DNA of 64,000 bases from Anaerovibrio sp. RM50 (GTDB lineage Bacteria; Bacillota; Negativicutes; Selenomonadales; Selenomonadaceae). How positions within the stretch are numbered: the first letter of the stretch is position 1; each line of letters starts with the position of its first letter. The stretch covers positions 1 to 64,000 of the forward strand of contig NZ_JHWV01000006.1 in NCBI RefSeq assembly GCF_000622005.1. Reading direction: 5' to 3'. Both the position numbers and the translations under genes were made by a program. Of this stretch, positions 43,566-52,540 are shown piece by piece. Below the pieces are notes generated by a model. It did no database searches and was not told where the DNA came from. It saw nothing but the letters and a program-made list of their open reading frames with translations.

Positions 43566-46220
43566 TTAAATATGGAATACCGCAGACAGTCCCCCGGTGA
43601 GGCCCTGCTTCTTCCCGGCAAAACCACTGAGGTTCAGATCAAGGGTAACATTGCTCTTTTCCCCAGGTCTGAAGGTGGCGCCGATTTCACCCCTTACACT
43701 GGTTCCGCTGATATCTGCCCCACGAATGGCCACACCATCAGCAAAGCCTGATGCTCTGCCGCAGAATTCATGCTCTACAGCCAATCCGCCATAGTAATTA
43801 ATATTATCGTTTTGTTTTACAGTATAGCGGGTACCTACACGAAGTACGCTGGATTCCACTGCATCAAGGTCGTAGTGGCCCCCTGCATCAAAGGACACAC
43901 TGCCCCTATGGTTGTAGAAATACTTGGCATAAAGGTCCAAAACATCAGTCTTGTTCAGCTTGATTTCACGGCCTACACCAATATGGGCGCCCCAATAGGT
44001 GGCATCTGTGGTATAACTGTATGGATTGCCATTTACATCCCGAAGCACATTGTTGGCATCATCATGGATAGAACCGGCCCGCAGACTCCCCTCTACGTAA
44101 AAGCCGTTATTCTTCTGCCATTTGCCAAGGATACCGCCACCAGTATATCTGGTTGAGCCGTCGCCTCGTTCATCACCGTTAAAGGTGCTATAGTTACCAG
44201 TACCGTATTCAAAGAAGGCTCCGTACTCTGTGGTGGACAGCTTCTTTTCATTCTTATGGCCCAATGCCAAGATGGCGTTCCATGTATGGGTCTTTACATG
44301 GGAACCGGTTTCCACATTCATGGAGCCACCACCCATATTGGCGTATGTGGCCATACCGTCAGTGCCTGTATTCCCTGCCATAGCCAGCCCTTCCGTGGCA
44401 GCACCAACGAAATCGTTACCAGCAGAGAGAGCCGCCATGCCGACCTCCGCGCCCATGACCGTATTGTGCGTCTGTTCCTGTGAAGTGCCCGTCTCGGCGG
44501 TGAAAATCAAGTCGTTGCCGGAGAGCGACGCTTTGCCCGTACCTTCGAGCGTGGAGCCAACCTTGTATTTCGTACCGGTAATCTCGCCTACACTATTACC
44601 AAAATCAGATACCAAGGTCATGGTTTTGTTGGCTTCCAGCTCCTTGATATTGGTGAAATTAATATTGGAGGTATCTACAGCTGCCCCGTTGAAGGACACG
44701 TTGCTCAAAGTGGTGGCATGATTCAGTAGGGCCCCGCTGTCCTTCCACTCCACGTCAGTGAAGGTCAGCTGGCTGGCATTGTTTGCGGTGTTGGTATAAA
44801 CAAGGTTTCCCCCAGATGAAGCTATATTACCCGTAATCTGCCCAGCCAAAGTAACCCCAGTTACTGGAACACAGCTATAATTAGAAGTCAGCCCAGTGAG
44901 GCTCAGCCCATCCGACAGGGTATTATTGGCGGCGAGCAGGATAGATGAGGCATTTACCCCAATATTTTCTGGATTCTTAAAAGACAGACTTGTGCCATCT
45001 ATATCGGAGCTGGTCACAGCTGAATAGTCATAGCCAGTAGTGGCACTGCGGCCATCATTCCAATTCATTTCCCCCAGTGTAATGGTATTGACCTTGCCCG
45101 TGATGTCATATGTGACCTTTTTATAGGTCTGGGTTTTGTCAGCATCGATAGAAACGGTCTGCAGCGCATCATAGGCAAGCCTCACGCCGTTCGCCTCGCT
45201 GGTCTGCCCCATCAAGGCTCTGATTATCTGGCTTTTGTGCTCTTCATTCAGCTCCACTGGATTTGTTTGGGTAGCTGTATCATAGGTCAGCTTGAGAACC
45301 TTAAAGTCATCCCTGGTGCCAGACTGCAGCAGGGTCATTGAACCAAAGGTATCTGTGTTCAGCCCCGTTGCCTCGGAGATGTCCAGAGTGCCCATGGTGG
45401 AATCATTCATTACTCCAATGGTAAAGTCATTGGCCTTGATTACAGTGCAGGCGGGGTTGAATACCACCTGGGAGCCAATCTTGATGATATTGGCCCCCAC
45501 CTCGTTTGTGGCTTCAATGCCCGTGGCCTGTAGTATCAGCACATTGCCGGAAGTGGTGCCGTCGGACTTTCTAACGTAGCCGGCACCAATACCTTTAACT
45601 TTGAGATTTTCCCGGGCCAGAGTAAGGATATTATCTTGGGCCAGACCTGAATTATTTACATAGCCACTTACATAGCCACCATAAATACCATCCTCTTCGC
45701 CAAGCTTCGCCTCACCAGAAATGGTGACCTGATTGCCCCTAACAGTACCTTTGCCCATACCACCATAAACAAGTCCTACCTCTGCACTGCCAGAAATGGA
45801 AACATTGTTGTAACTCGCCTCGCCACTGCCGCTATAACCACCATAGACATGCCCACTAACCTTGCCGCCGGTCATGGTGACACTGTTGCTTATAGCATTA
45901 CTATTGTTGCTACTGCCGCCATACGCACTATAGTTTACTGTACCGCCTGCAGTGATGGTGGTGCTGTGGTTCGATTGCTCGCCTGCATCGTTGTTGGCGG
46001 TGCCGCTGGTATGCCCGTTGTATACATAGTCGCAGGAAGCGACATCGCCGCCAGTTCCGATGGTAATATCCGCCGCTTCGACGCCGCCCACCGCTATCCA
46101 CAGCGATACGGCCAGTGCCAGAGCCGCCTGTCCCTTTAACCCTTTCCAGCCATTACCCTTAGCAACTTTGCGATTGCTGATGTCCCCCCCTAGTGGACTT
46201 TTATACTTCCTTGTTTCCAT
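43566..46220 (-). CDS. Autotransporter adhesin-like protein (paralogue 1)
   Basis: An 884-residue protein. It begins METRKYKSPLGGD, a long charged extension before the hydrophobic signal core (ALALAVSLWIAVGGVEA). The passenger starts with pectate-lyase-like Gly/Asn repeats (VYGGYSGSGEASYNNVSISG), then repetitive beta-rich sequence. The barrel (last ~270 residues) contains HTWNAILALGHKNEKKLSTT and ends GGLSAVFHI. Start at 46220 because GGAGG lies seven bases before it; in-frame ATGs upstream lack sites. The barrel is nearly identical to that of 47616-52208, while the passengers differ greatly in length. No enzymatic motif seen. Confidence 0.85.
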   Translation of the reverse strand: METRKYKSPLGGDISNRKVAKGNGWKGLKGQAALALAVSLWIAVGGVEAADITIGTGGDVASCDYVYNGHTSGTANNDAGEQSNHSTTITAGGTVNYSAYGGSSNNSNAISNSVTMTGGKVSGHVYGGYSGSGEASYNNVSISGSAEVGLVYGGMGKGTVRGNQVTISGEAKLGEEDGIYGGYVSGYVNNSGLAQDNILTLARENLKVKGIGAGYVRKSDGTTSGNVLILQATGIEATNEVGANIIKIGSQVVFNPACTVIKANDFTIGVMNDSTMGTLDISEATGLNTDTFGSMTLLQSGTRDDFKVLKLTYDTATQTNPVELNEEHKSQIIRALMGQTSEANGVRLAYDALQTVSIDADKTQTYKKVTYDITGKVNTITLGEMNWNDGRSATTGYDYSAVTSSDIDGTSLSFKNPENIGVNASSILLAANNTLSDGLSLTGLTSNYSCVPVTGVTLAGQITGNIASSGGNLVYTNTANNASQLTFTDVEWKDSGALLNHATTLSNVSFNGAAVDTSNINFTNIKELEANKTMTLVSDFGNSVGEITGTKYKVGSTLEGTGKASLSGNDLIFTAETGTSQEQTHNTVMGAEVGMAALSAGNDFVGAATEGLAMAGNTGTDGMATYANMGGGSMNVETGSHVKTHTWNAILALGHKNEKKLSTTEYGAFFEYGTGNYSTFNGDERGDGSTRYTGGGILGKWQKNNGFYVEGSLRAGSIHDDANNVLRDVNGNPYSYTTDATYWGAHIGVGREIKLNKTDVLDLYAKYFYNHRGSVSFDAGGHYDLDAVESSVLRVGTRYTVKQNDNINYYGGLAVEHEFCGRASGFADGVAIRGADISGTSVRGEIGATFRPGEKSNVTLDLNLSGFAGKKQGLTGGLSAVFHI

Positions 46221-46355
46221 TTTTACATCCTCCATGCTTATCTGTTGTGCCATAAGGCACATTTTTTTCCTTATTTTAGAAAATATCACAAATATTCCAA
46301 ACATTCAACGACTTTGCAAAAAGTGGTCGATTTTTAGACCTTTTAACTTTTCTGT

Positions 46356-46373
46356 TATAACAATATTGTTATA
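46356..46373. promoter_or_regulatory. 18-bp perfect palindrome in the autotransporter promoter region
   Basis: TATAACAATATTGTTATA, perfect dyad, ~140 bases upstream of the start at 46220. It is conserved with one change at 52362-52379 before the paralogue. Probably an operator for a dimeric regulator. Confidence 0.6.
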
Positions 46374-46405
46374 CTTTTGTAGTGGTAAACTAAAAATATT
46401 GCATC

Positions 46406-46432
46406 AAAAAAGCCGGGTTTAAAGCCCGGCTA
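46406..46432 (-). terminator. Terminator of the Rpn nuclease gene
   Basis: Minus strand AGCCGGGCTTTAAACCCGGCT then TTTTTT. The paralogous hairpin is at 52412. Confidence 0.9.
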
Positions 46433-46435
46433 GTA

Positions 46436-46468
46436 TGATTGTACATACTTGATTTAAAATCGACCTTA
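46436..46468 (-). repeat. RptB copy c
   Basis: A diverged copy (CTTGATTTAAAATCGACC) between the stop of the Rpn gene and its terminator. Confidence 0.55.
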
Positions 46469-46471
46469 ATA

Positions 46472-47425
46472 TCAAAGTAAAGCGTTTTTCTTGCCAATTT
46501 CCTTTACCTGTTCAACGGTGAGCTTAGTGAAACGAGCAATCATGTCAACTGACATTTTTCCTTTGAGCATTTCAATAACAGTCTCATTTGCCATCTGTTC
46601 CCTGCCCTGTGCTATTCCTTTTTCTATTCCTTTTTCTATTCCACGTTGTTCTATGCCTTCGCTCAAATTACACATTTCCTGTACACCCCTTTCAAGCCTT
46701 GGTGTCATTTTTATAGAAAATTCCTCTGCCAGTTTGTTTTTCTTTTCCTGCTGCTTAAGGTCATTATCTACAAGTACAAGATTTAATAGTCTCAAAAGAC
46801 CTTCCAGCTCGGTATATTGTTTTTTTCCAAGACAAATCATCACCACTGACAACAAATCATAATGAGAAGTTTTTGCTTTCGCCTTGCCGATAATATTTTC
46901 TTCTATTATACCATACCTGGCAATATTATATTCCCATTCTTTATTGGAATTAGTACAAACCCAAATTGAATATACCTTCTTTATTTTCTCATAGTGGGAT
47001 TTGGTGAATACCGTTCCATATTGACCGGAAATCATCCGACTACAATAATATATTCCACGTTTCAAAAGGGGATAACCGGGATTAAATTTGTTCTGTGCCT
47101 CAATGTTAATAATCAGCTCAATAAGTTCCTCTGTATCAGGTACCAATGCAGTGAATCTCACATCAAAGAATACTGCGTTTTCTCCTTCGCTTGTATCCTC
47201 GATATGCTGACTCTCAATGCGATAAATGCCATCATCAGGCTGAACTAGAATCTTTTCCACTTCTGGTGTCCCTTGAATATATTTATTAACTATATCCTCA
47301 ATAGGGACATTTTCATATTCCCTTACGCAAGTTTTTAATATATGGCCTATAATCCCCTTCTCGGATAAAACCTCCTTGCAGGCCTTATCATATTGTATTT
47401 TCCGCCGTTCATCAGCACGACCCAT
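46472..47425 (-). CDS. Rpn family recombination-promoting nuclease / PD-(D/E)XK transposase-like
   Basis: A 317-residue protein. Core FFDVRFTALVP...ELIINIEAQN holds the D...ExQ variant of the PD-(D/E)XK nuclease site. The C-terminal part has a Gly/Ile-Glu-rich hinge (EQRGIEKGIEKGIAQGREQM) and a small helical end (SVDMIARFTKLTVEQVKEIG). Family members promote recombination and are scattered as mobile-like genes. The ATG at 47425 has AAGGAG seven bases upstream. It sits between two paralogous autotransporters; a tail fragment of a relative lies at 42712. Confidence 0.9.
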   Translation of the reverse strand: MGRADERRKIQYDKACKEVLSEKGIIGHILKTCVREYENVPIEDIVNKYIQGTPEVEKILVQPDDGIYRIESQHIEDTSEGENAVFFDVRFTALVPDTEELIELIINIEAQNKFNPGYPLLKRGIYYCSRMISGQYGTVFTKSHYEKIKKVYSIWVCTNSNKEWEYNIARYGIIEENIIGKAKAKTSHYDLLSVVMICLGKKQYTELEGLLRLLNLVLVDNDLKQQEKKNKLAEEFSIKMTPRLERGVQEMCNLSEGIEQRGIEKGIEKGIAQGREQMANETVIEMLKGKMSVDMIARFTKLTVEQVKEIGKKNALL

Positions 47426-47575
47426 GCCCATTCTCCTTAATCAAGTTTCTACAATATTGTCATTAACTATATTATTATTTTAACATACCTTGTTTAATAA
47501 TTCAATAATAATATAATTGTATACATTATATTATTATTTATTTTTAGGTTTTATTAAAATAATTACAGGCACCAT

Positions 47576-47600
47576 AAAAAGGACTGCCGAAGCAGCCCCT
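47576..47600 (-). terminator. Terminator of the second adhesin autotransporter
   Basis: Same GGGGCTGC-TTCG-GCAGTCC hairpin as at 43531, followed by TTTTT on the minus strand. The AT-rich gap up to 47432 holds nothing else. Confidence 0.85.
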
Positions 47601-47615
47601 TCAAATATTATTTTC

Positions 47616-50600
47616 TTAAATATGGAATACTGCAGAAAGTCCCCCAGTGAAGCCCTGTTTCTTCCCGGCAAAGCCGCTTAAATTCAGATCAAGGGTCACA
47701 TTGCTCTTTTCCCCTGGTCTGAAGGTGGCGCCGATTTCGCCACGGACACTGGTGCCGCAAATGTCTGCCCCACGGATGGCTAATGGCACCCCAAGTGTGG
47801 TTACAGTTCCATTGGCCCTGCCGGCAAATTCATGTTCAACAGCAATGCCGCCATAGAACTTGAAGTTTTCATTTTTCTTCACTGTATATCGGGTGCCGAT
47901 GCGAAGGACGCTGGATTCCACTGCATCAAGGTCGTAGTGGCCCCCTGCATCAAAGGAAGCACTTCCCCGATGGTTATAGAAATACTTGGCATAAAGGTCC
48001 AAAACATCCGTCTTATTAAGCTTTATTTCCTTACCAACACCAATATGGGCACCCCAATAGGTGGCATCAGTGTTGTAGCTGTATGGATTTCCAGCACCAT
48101 CACGAAGCACATTGGAGGCATCATCATGGATGGAGCCAATTCTTAGGCTGCCCTCCACATAGAAGCCGTCATTTTTCTGCCACTTGCCAAGGATACCGCC
48201 GCCAGTATAACGGGTGGAGCCGTCGCCCCGCTCATCTCCGTTAAAGGTGCTGTAGTTTCCTGTGCCATATTCAAAGAAGGCACCGTATTCTGTGGTGGAC
48301 AGCTTCTTTTCGTTCTTGTGCCCCAATGCCAAAATGGCGTTCCATGTATGGGTATTCACGTGGGAGCCCGTATCCACATTCATGGAGCCGCCACCCATAT
48401 TGGCATAAGTGGCAAGACCGTCAGAACCTGTATTATTCGAGTTGGCCAAGCCCTCCACGGCAGAACCAATGAAGTCATTACCAGCAGAAAGTGCAGTCAT
48501 TGTAGCCTCTGCCCCCATAACGGTGTTATGGGTCCGCTCACTGGCGCCAAAGGTTTCCACATTATAGATAACATTGCTGTTATCATCAAGGGAAAGGGTA
48601 CCAGTACCGGCACCAGCAGTACCTACAGTAAATTTGGATTCCTTGGTGACCTTGGTGGCCTTCTTGTTTGCCCTGCTCTGGTCAAGGAGAGTCATTTTAT
48701 CACTTACGGAAAGCTTATCAACACCAGTAAAGGCCACATTTTCAGCAGATACGGTGGTCATGGAAAGATCACTGGCTGTGCCATTGGAAATTGTGACAGC
48801 CGCAGTGCTTTCGCTCCATGGAACCACACTAAAGTTAAGAGCTTCAAAATTTGAAATATTCTTCACGGACTGTCCGCCGCCGGTCCAGGCGACTTTATTG
48901 TCATCCACTATACGGCCAATATTAAGAACGTTGCCAGTGGCTTCAAGATTGCCACCATAGAGATTGGCCGTGGAAACATTGGCAGTTCCGTACAGAGTAA
49001 CACTGTTGCCAGAGGTAGTGCCGCTGTCGCTGTAGCCGCCATAGACATTCTGATTAACAGTGCCGCCACCAAGATAAATCTTATTGTTGGTGGCACTGGT
49101 GCCAGTCTTGGCGCCATAGATATTCTCCACAGTACCGCCATTTATATTTACAATATTGCCCGCAGCGGTATCACAGCCACCGCCAATGAGATTGTGGGCT
49201 GTACCACCATTGAAGTTTATTACATTATTATTGGAAGCCTCGGCACTCTTGCCGCCGTATACATCCCCGGAAATATTGCCCCCATTCACTTCCACCTGGT
49301 TAGCCTCGGCGGTCTTTGACTGGCTGAAACCACCATAAACATCATGGGAAACATTGGCATCAGTGATAACAACCTGGTTGGAGTTGACCTCGCCGCTGTC
49401 GCTCTTGCCGCCGTAAACGCTGCCACCAACACTGCCGCCAGTTACTTCTGCCTTGTTGCCGTTGCTGACGGTACCGCTGGTGCTCTGGGCAGCTATAACA
49501 TCGCCGCCAATTGTGGCATCGGTGACCTTGGCAACATTATTTGTTGCTACTCCATTTTCACTGACAGCAGCAATAACACTTCCTGTTACCTCGCTGCCCG
49601 CCAGAACTTCCTTGGTGTTGTCCGATGCTGTACCATCATTTTGGGCCACGCCACCAGTCACATCCCCGTCCACATGGCCGCTGACCGGGTCACCGCCCTG
49701 ATTAATGGCATTCTCATTCTGTGGCTCCGAAACAGCTCCCTTGGTAACCACATAGCGCAAATCACCGCTCTCATAGTAGGCATGGCCCTCACCAGTTCCT
49801 TTGCCCAGCTTAAAGGTGTTGCCGTTAATGGTTCCCACCCTAGTACCAAAATCTGATACCAAAGTCATTTTATTGTCAGTATCCAGGCTATCCTTATTGG
49901 TAAAAGCAATTTGTGTGGTATCCACATCAGCCCCGTCAAAGGTAATATTTGTCGGGCGGGTCATAAGGGCCCCTGTGTCCTTCCACTCCACATTGCCAAA
50001 GGTGAGCTTGGTGGCGTTATTGCCTGTAGCGGTATAGCTGATTTCTCCCCCAGTAGCCTTATAACTGCCGTTGATTATTCCATCCACAGTTACCCCGGAA
50101 ACAGGGCTGTATCCATAGGAAACATTATGAACAGTTTCGTCAATATTACGGAGAGTATTGTTGGCTGTAAGGAGTGTTTTCGTATCAGCAGTAACATCCT
50201 CCGGATTATTAAAGGTCAGTCCGCTAAGATTTACTGCAACATTTGTATAATCATAGCCAGCTCCATTGGCAGTACGACCAGTTCCCCAAGCCATGGAGCC
50301 AAAGGATACATTATTGACATTGAAATTACTTCTGTCATAGACCAGTGCCTTACCGTCATCAGATGCCTTGACACCCTTGGACTCGGAGCCGGTCAGGGTA
50401 ACGCCGTTTATCGTGTCGGAGCTGTCGGCCTGCTGGGCATATTTCATGGCCCCGGTAATCTGGGTATCACTAAAGAAATTATCCGTGGCAGTTGTCAAAA
50501 TATCCTTTGACGTGCCCGCATCAATGGTCGGGGCGGTAAAGCCCGCCGCCGTGACGGAGTTGGCGGTGAGGCCCGATGTCCAGCCCGCAGGAACAGACGA

Positions 50601-52208
50601 AGCCGTGCCATTCCAGCCTGTGAGGTTGACCCCCTTGAGGGCTGTCCCTGTTGCCTCATAACCCAGCTGTCCCTCTGTAGTACGGATTACATTGCCGGAA
50701 AGAGTGGCTGACAGGGTTGCTCCGTTGACCGCTTTGGTGAAGTTTTGTGTATGGTCAATATCTTCTCCCACTGCAAGATTTGTCGCATTGGTAAGCAAGG
50801 TGGTGGTGCCAGTTGCCGACTCAGGATTGGTAAATTTAAGGTTCGCCGTATTTATATTGGTATTGGTAACACCGGTAAAGTCAAAGTCCCCTGCTGTCAA
50901 GGCCCGTGGCGTGCCAAAGGTCATATTCCCCAGGGTAATGCCTGTGGCGGTGTTACCTATGGAATAGGTTACCTTGGAGGTATCTGCAATGGAAACGGAA
51001 TGGATTGCATTATAAGTCAAGGTCACACCTTTGTCCGCACTGGTTCCACCCACAACATTTTTAACAACCTGGCTGGTAGGATTAGTATCGCCCAGTGCCG
51101 CTGTTGATGTTGTTGTGCCATTATTATAGGTCAGGTTCAGTGTAGAGAAATTACCTGTCGTCCCCTGCAAAAGCGTCATGGTTCCAGCCGGGGTGCCTTC
51201 AAAGGTCATGCCGGATATATCCAGCCCGCCGCCAAAATTAGTAAAGCCATTGGTTGCCTTTAGGGCTGGGGTGGTCGTATCCCACTTTACCTTGTGAAGA
51301 ACAATTTTATCGAAATAATCAACCGTGTTTACTGTATTGGTAACCGCTGTTCCATCCGCATTGTACCCCTGCCAGGCTGAAATGGCTATGTCATTGACAG
51401 TCTGCCCGCTTTTTGTACCGCCCAGATGAAGCTCGTTGTTGCTGTGGGCTGGAGCAGCCATACCGCCCCAATTCATCGCATTAAAGGTTACACTTTCCAT
51501 TGCCGCCGCTCCATAAAGATTGACGGTATTATTGGAAAATGTATATGTTGAGGCTGGATAATCATTACACCCTGCGGTATAAATATATTTGCTGCCTTCG
51601 GAAAAACTGGTCTTTGGTTTACCAGCGGCATCCAGTGTCCCCGCGATGGTAATGGTATTGTTTTCGATTGTTTTGGTATAATCGCCATATCCACCATAAA
51701 TTACGGCGTCACCAATAAATTTGCTGTCAGTAATCACCACATGGTTATCGCTCAAAGTAGACCCATTTTGCCCTTTTGCGACTCCGTACATGGTCAAATA
51801 TCCTACATTATTAAAGGTTGCACCGTTTACGCTCAATGTATAGCCTGTATTATGACCAATCGAAGCATTGCCTGCGTAGATATAGTAGCCGTTGCAAGAA
51901 GGGTCAGGAGTTGGAGTTGGACTTGACCATGTCCCACCAATACTCAGCGTCTTTTTATCCGCAGAAACCGTCATGGTGCCAACACAGGATTGGTCTTTGA
52001 TTGTATCTTTTATATGAACTGAACCATCGCTAAGAATATAAATATTCGCTGGTGCTGTCGCTCCAGCCACGCCGCCGGTCGCTATCCACAGGGAAACAGC
52101 CAGTGCCAGAGCCATATGTCCCTTTAAACCTTTCCAGCCCCTGCCCTTAGTGGCTTTGCTGGTGTCGATGTCCCTCCCTAGTGGACTACAATACCTCCGT
52201 GTTTCCAT
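47616..52208 (-). CDS. Large autotransporter adhesin-like protein (paralogue 2)
   Basis: A 1530-residue protein. METRRYCSPLGRD leads into the same long signal region as paralogue 1 (ALALAVSLWIATGGVAG). The passenger has long Thr/Asn/Gly-rich beta repeats, and residues ~830-1060 are about ten short units of the type GGNISGDVYGGKSAEA / NNKIYLGGGTVNQNVYGGYS that should form a beta-helix. The barrel (~1250-1530) is close to identical with paralogue 1 and ends GGLSAVFHI. Start chosen at the ATG seven bases after GGAGG. Likely an adhesin; no catalytic motif visible. Confidence 0.87.
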   Translation of the reverse strand: METRRYCSPLGRDIDTSKATKGRGWKGLKGHMALALAVSLWIATGGVAGATAPANIYILSDGSVHIKDTIKDQSCVGTMTVSADKKTLSIGGTWSSPTPTPDPSCNGYYIYAGNASIGHNTGYTLSVNGATFNNVGYLTMYGVAKGQNGSTLSDNHVVITDSKFIGDAVIYGGYGDYTKTIENNTITIAGTLDAAGKPKTSFSEGSKYIYTAGCNDYPASTYTFSNNTVNLYGAAAMESVTFNAMNWGGMAAPAHSNNELHLGGTKSGQTVNDIAISAWQGYNADGTAVTNTVNTVDYFDKIVLHKVKWDTTTPALKATNGFTNFGGGLDISGMTFEGTPAGTMTLLQGTTGNFSTLNLTYNNGTTTSTAALGDTNPTSQVVKNVVGGTSADKGVTLTYNAIHSVSIADTSKVTYSIGNTATGITLGNMTFGTPRALTAGDFDFTGVTNTNINTANLKFTNPESATGTTTLLTNATNLAVGEDIDHTQNFTKAVNGATLSATLSGNVIRTTEGQLGYEATGTALKGVNLTGWNGTASSVPAGWTSGLTANSVTAAGFTAPTIDAGTSKDILTTATDNFFSDTQITGAMKYAQQADSSDTINGVTLTGSESKGVKASDDGKALVYDRSNFNVNNVSFGSMAWGTGRTANGAGYDYTNVAVNLSGLTFNNPEDVTADTKTLLTANNTLRNIDETVHNVSYGYSPVSGVTVDGIINGSYKATGGEISYTATGNNATKLTFGNVEWKDTGALMTRPTNITFDGADVDTTQIAFTNKDSLDTDNKMTLVSDFGTRVGTINGNTFKLGKGTGEGHAYYESGDLRYVVTKGAVSEPQNENAINQGGDPVSGHVDGDVTGGVAQNDGTASDNTKEVLAGSEVTGSVIAAVSENGVATNNVAKVTDATIGGDVIAAQSTSGTVSNGNKAEVTGGSVGGSVYGGKSDSGEVNSNQVVITDANVSHDVYGGFSQSKTAEANQVEVNGGNISGDVYGGKSAEASNNNVINFNGGTAHNLIGGGCDTAAGNIVNINGGTVENIYGAKTGTSATNNKIYLGGGTVNQNVYGGYSDSGTTSGNSVTLYGTANVSTANLYGGNLEATGNVLNIGRIVDDNKVAWTGGGQSVKNISNFEALNFSVVPWSESTAAVTISNGTASDLSMTTVSAENVAFTGVDKLSVSDKMTLLDQSRANKKATKVTKESKFTVGTAGAGTGTLSLDDNSNVIYNVETFGASERTHNTVMGAEATMTALSAGNDFIGSAVEGLANSNNTGSDGLATYANMGGGSMNVDTGSHVNTHTWNAILALGHKNEKKLSTTEYGAFFEYGTGNYSTFNGDERGDGSTRYTGGGILGKWQKNDGFYVEGSLRIGSIHDDASNVLRDGAGNPYSYNTDATYWGAHIGVGKEIKLNKTDVLDLYAKYFYNHRGSASFDAGGHYDLDAVESSVLRIGTRYTVKKNENFKFYGGIAVEHEFAGRANGTVTTLGVPLAIRGADICGTSVRGEIGATFRPGEKSNVTLDLNLSGFAGKKQGFTGGLSAVFHI

Positions 52209-52300
52209 TTTTACATCCTCCATGCTTGTCCATTGTGCCATAAGGCATGTTTTTTCCTTATTTTAGAAAATATCACAAATATTCCAAACATTCAACGACT

Positions 52301-52379
52301 TTGCAAAAAATGGTCGATTTTTGCAAAAAGTGGTCGCTTTTAGACCTTTTGACCTTTCTGTTATAACAATATTGTTATG
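52301..52379 (-). promoter_or_regulatory. Promoter-region repeats of paralogue 2: 20-bp tandem plus palindrome
   Basis: TTGCAAAAAATGGTCGATTT (52301-52320) is followed at once by TTGCAAAAAGTGGTCGCTTT (52321-52340); paralogue 1 has only one unit (46314-46333). The palindrome TATAACAATATTGTTATG (52362-52379) follows. A change in copy number of a promoter-region repeat could alter expression. Confidence 0.6.
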
Positions 52380-52411
52380 CTTTTGTAGTGGTAAACTTAA
52401 AATATTGCATC

Positions 52412-52437
52412 AAAAAAGCCGGGTTTTAATCCCGGCT
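52412..52437 (-). terminator. Terminator of the GGDEF gene
   Basis: Minus strand AGCCGGGATTAAAACCCGGCT followed by TTTTTT, paralogous to 46406. Confidence 0.9.
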
Positions 52438-52441
52438 AGTG

Positions 52442-52498
52442 TGATGGTACCTATTTGATTTGAAATCGGCCTTAAAACGCATCTGAGTGCTTCACAAT
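52442..52498 (-). repeat. RptB copy d
   Basis: It matches copy a over nearly the full 57 bases, including the flank CTGAG and TCACAAT. It lies between the stop of the GGDEF gene and its terminator. Confidence 0.7.
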
Positions 52499-52540
52499 AC
52501 ATGCATAACTTACTATATAAACAGATTTTCATGTTATTTT

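Noticed and set aside
48900-49720. Long open frames on the plus strand opposite the adhesin repeats
   Set aside because: They arise from the Gly/Asn-rich repetitive coding strand; no ribosome sites and no recognisable domains.
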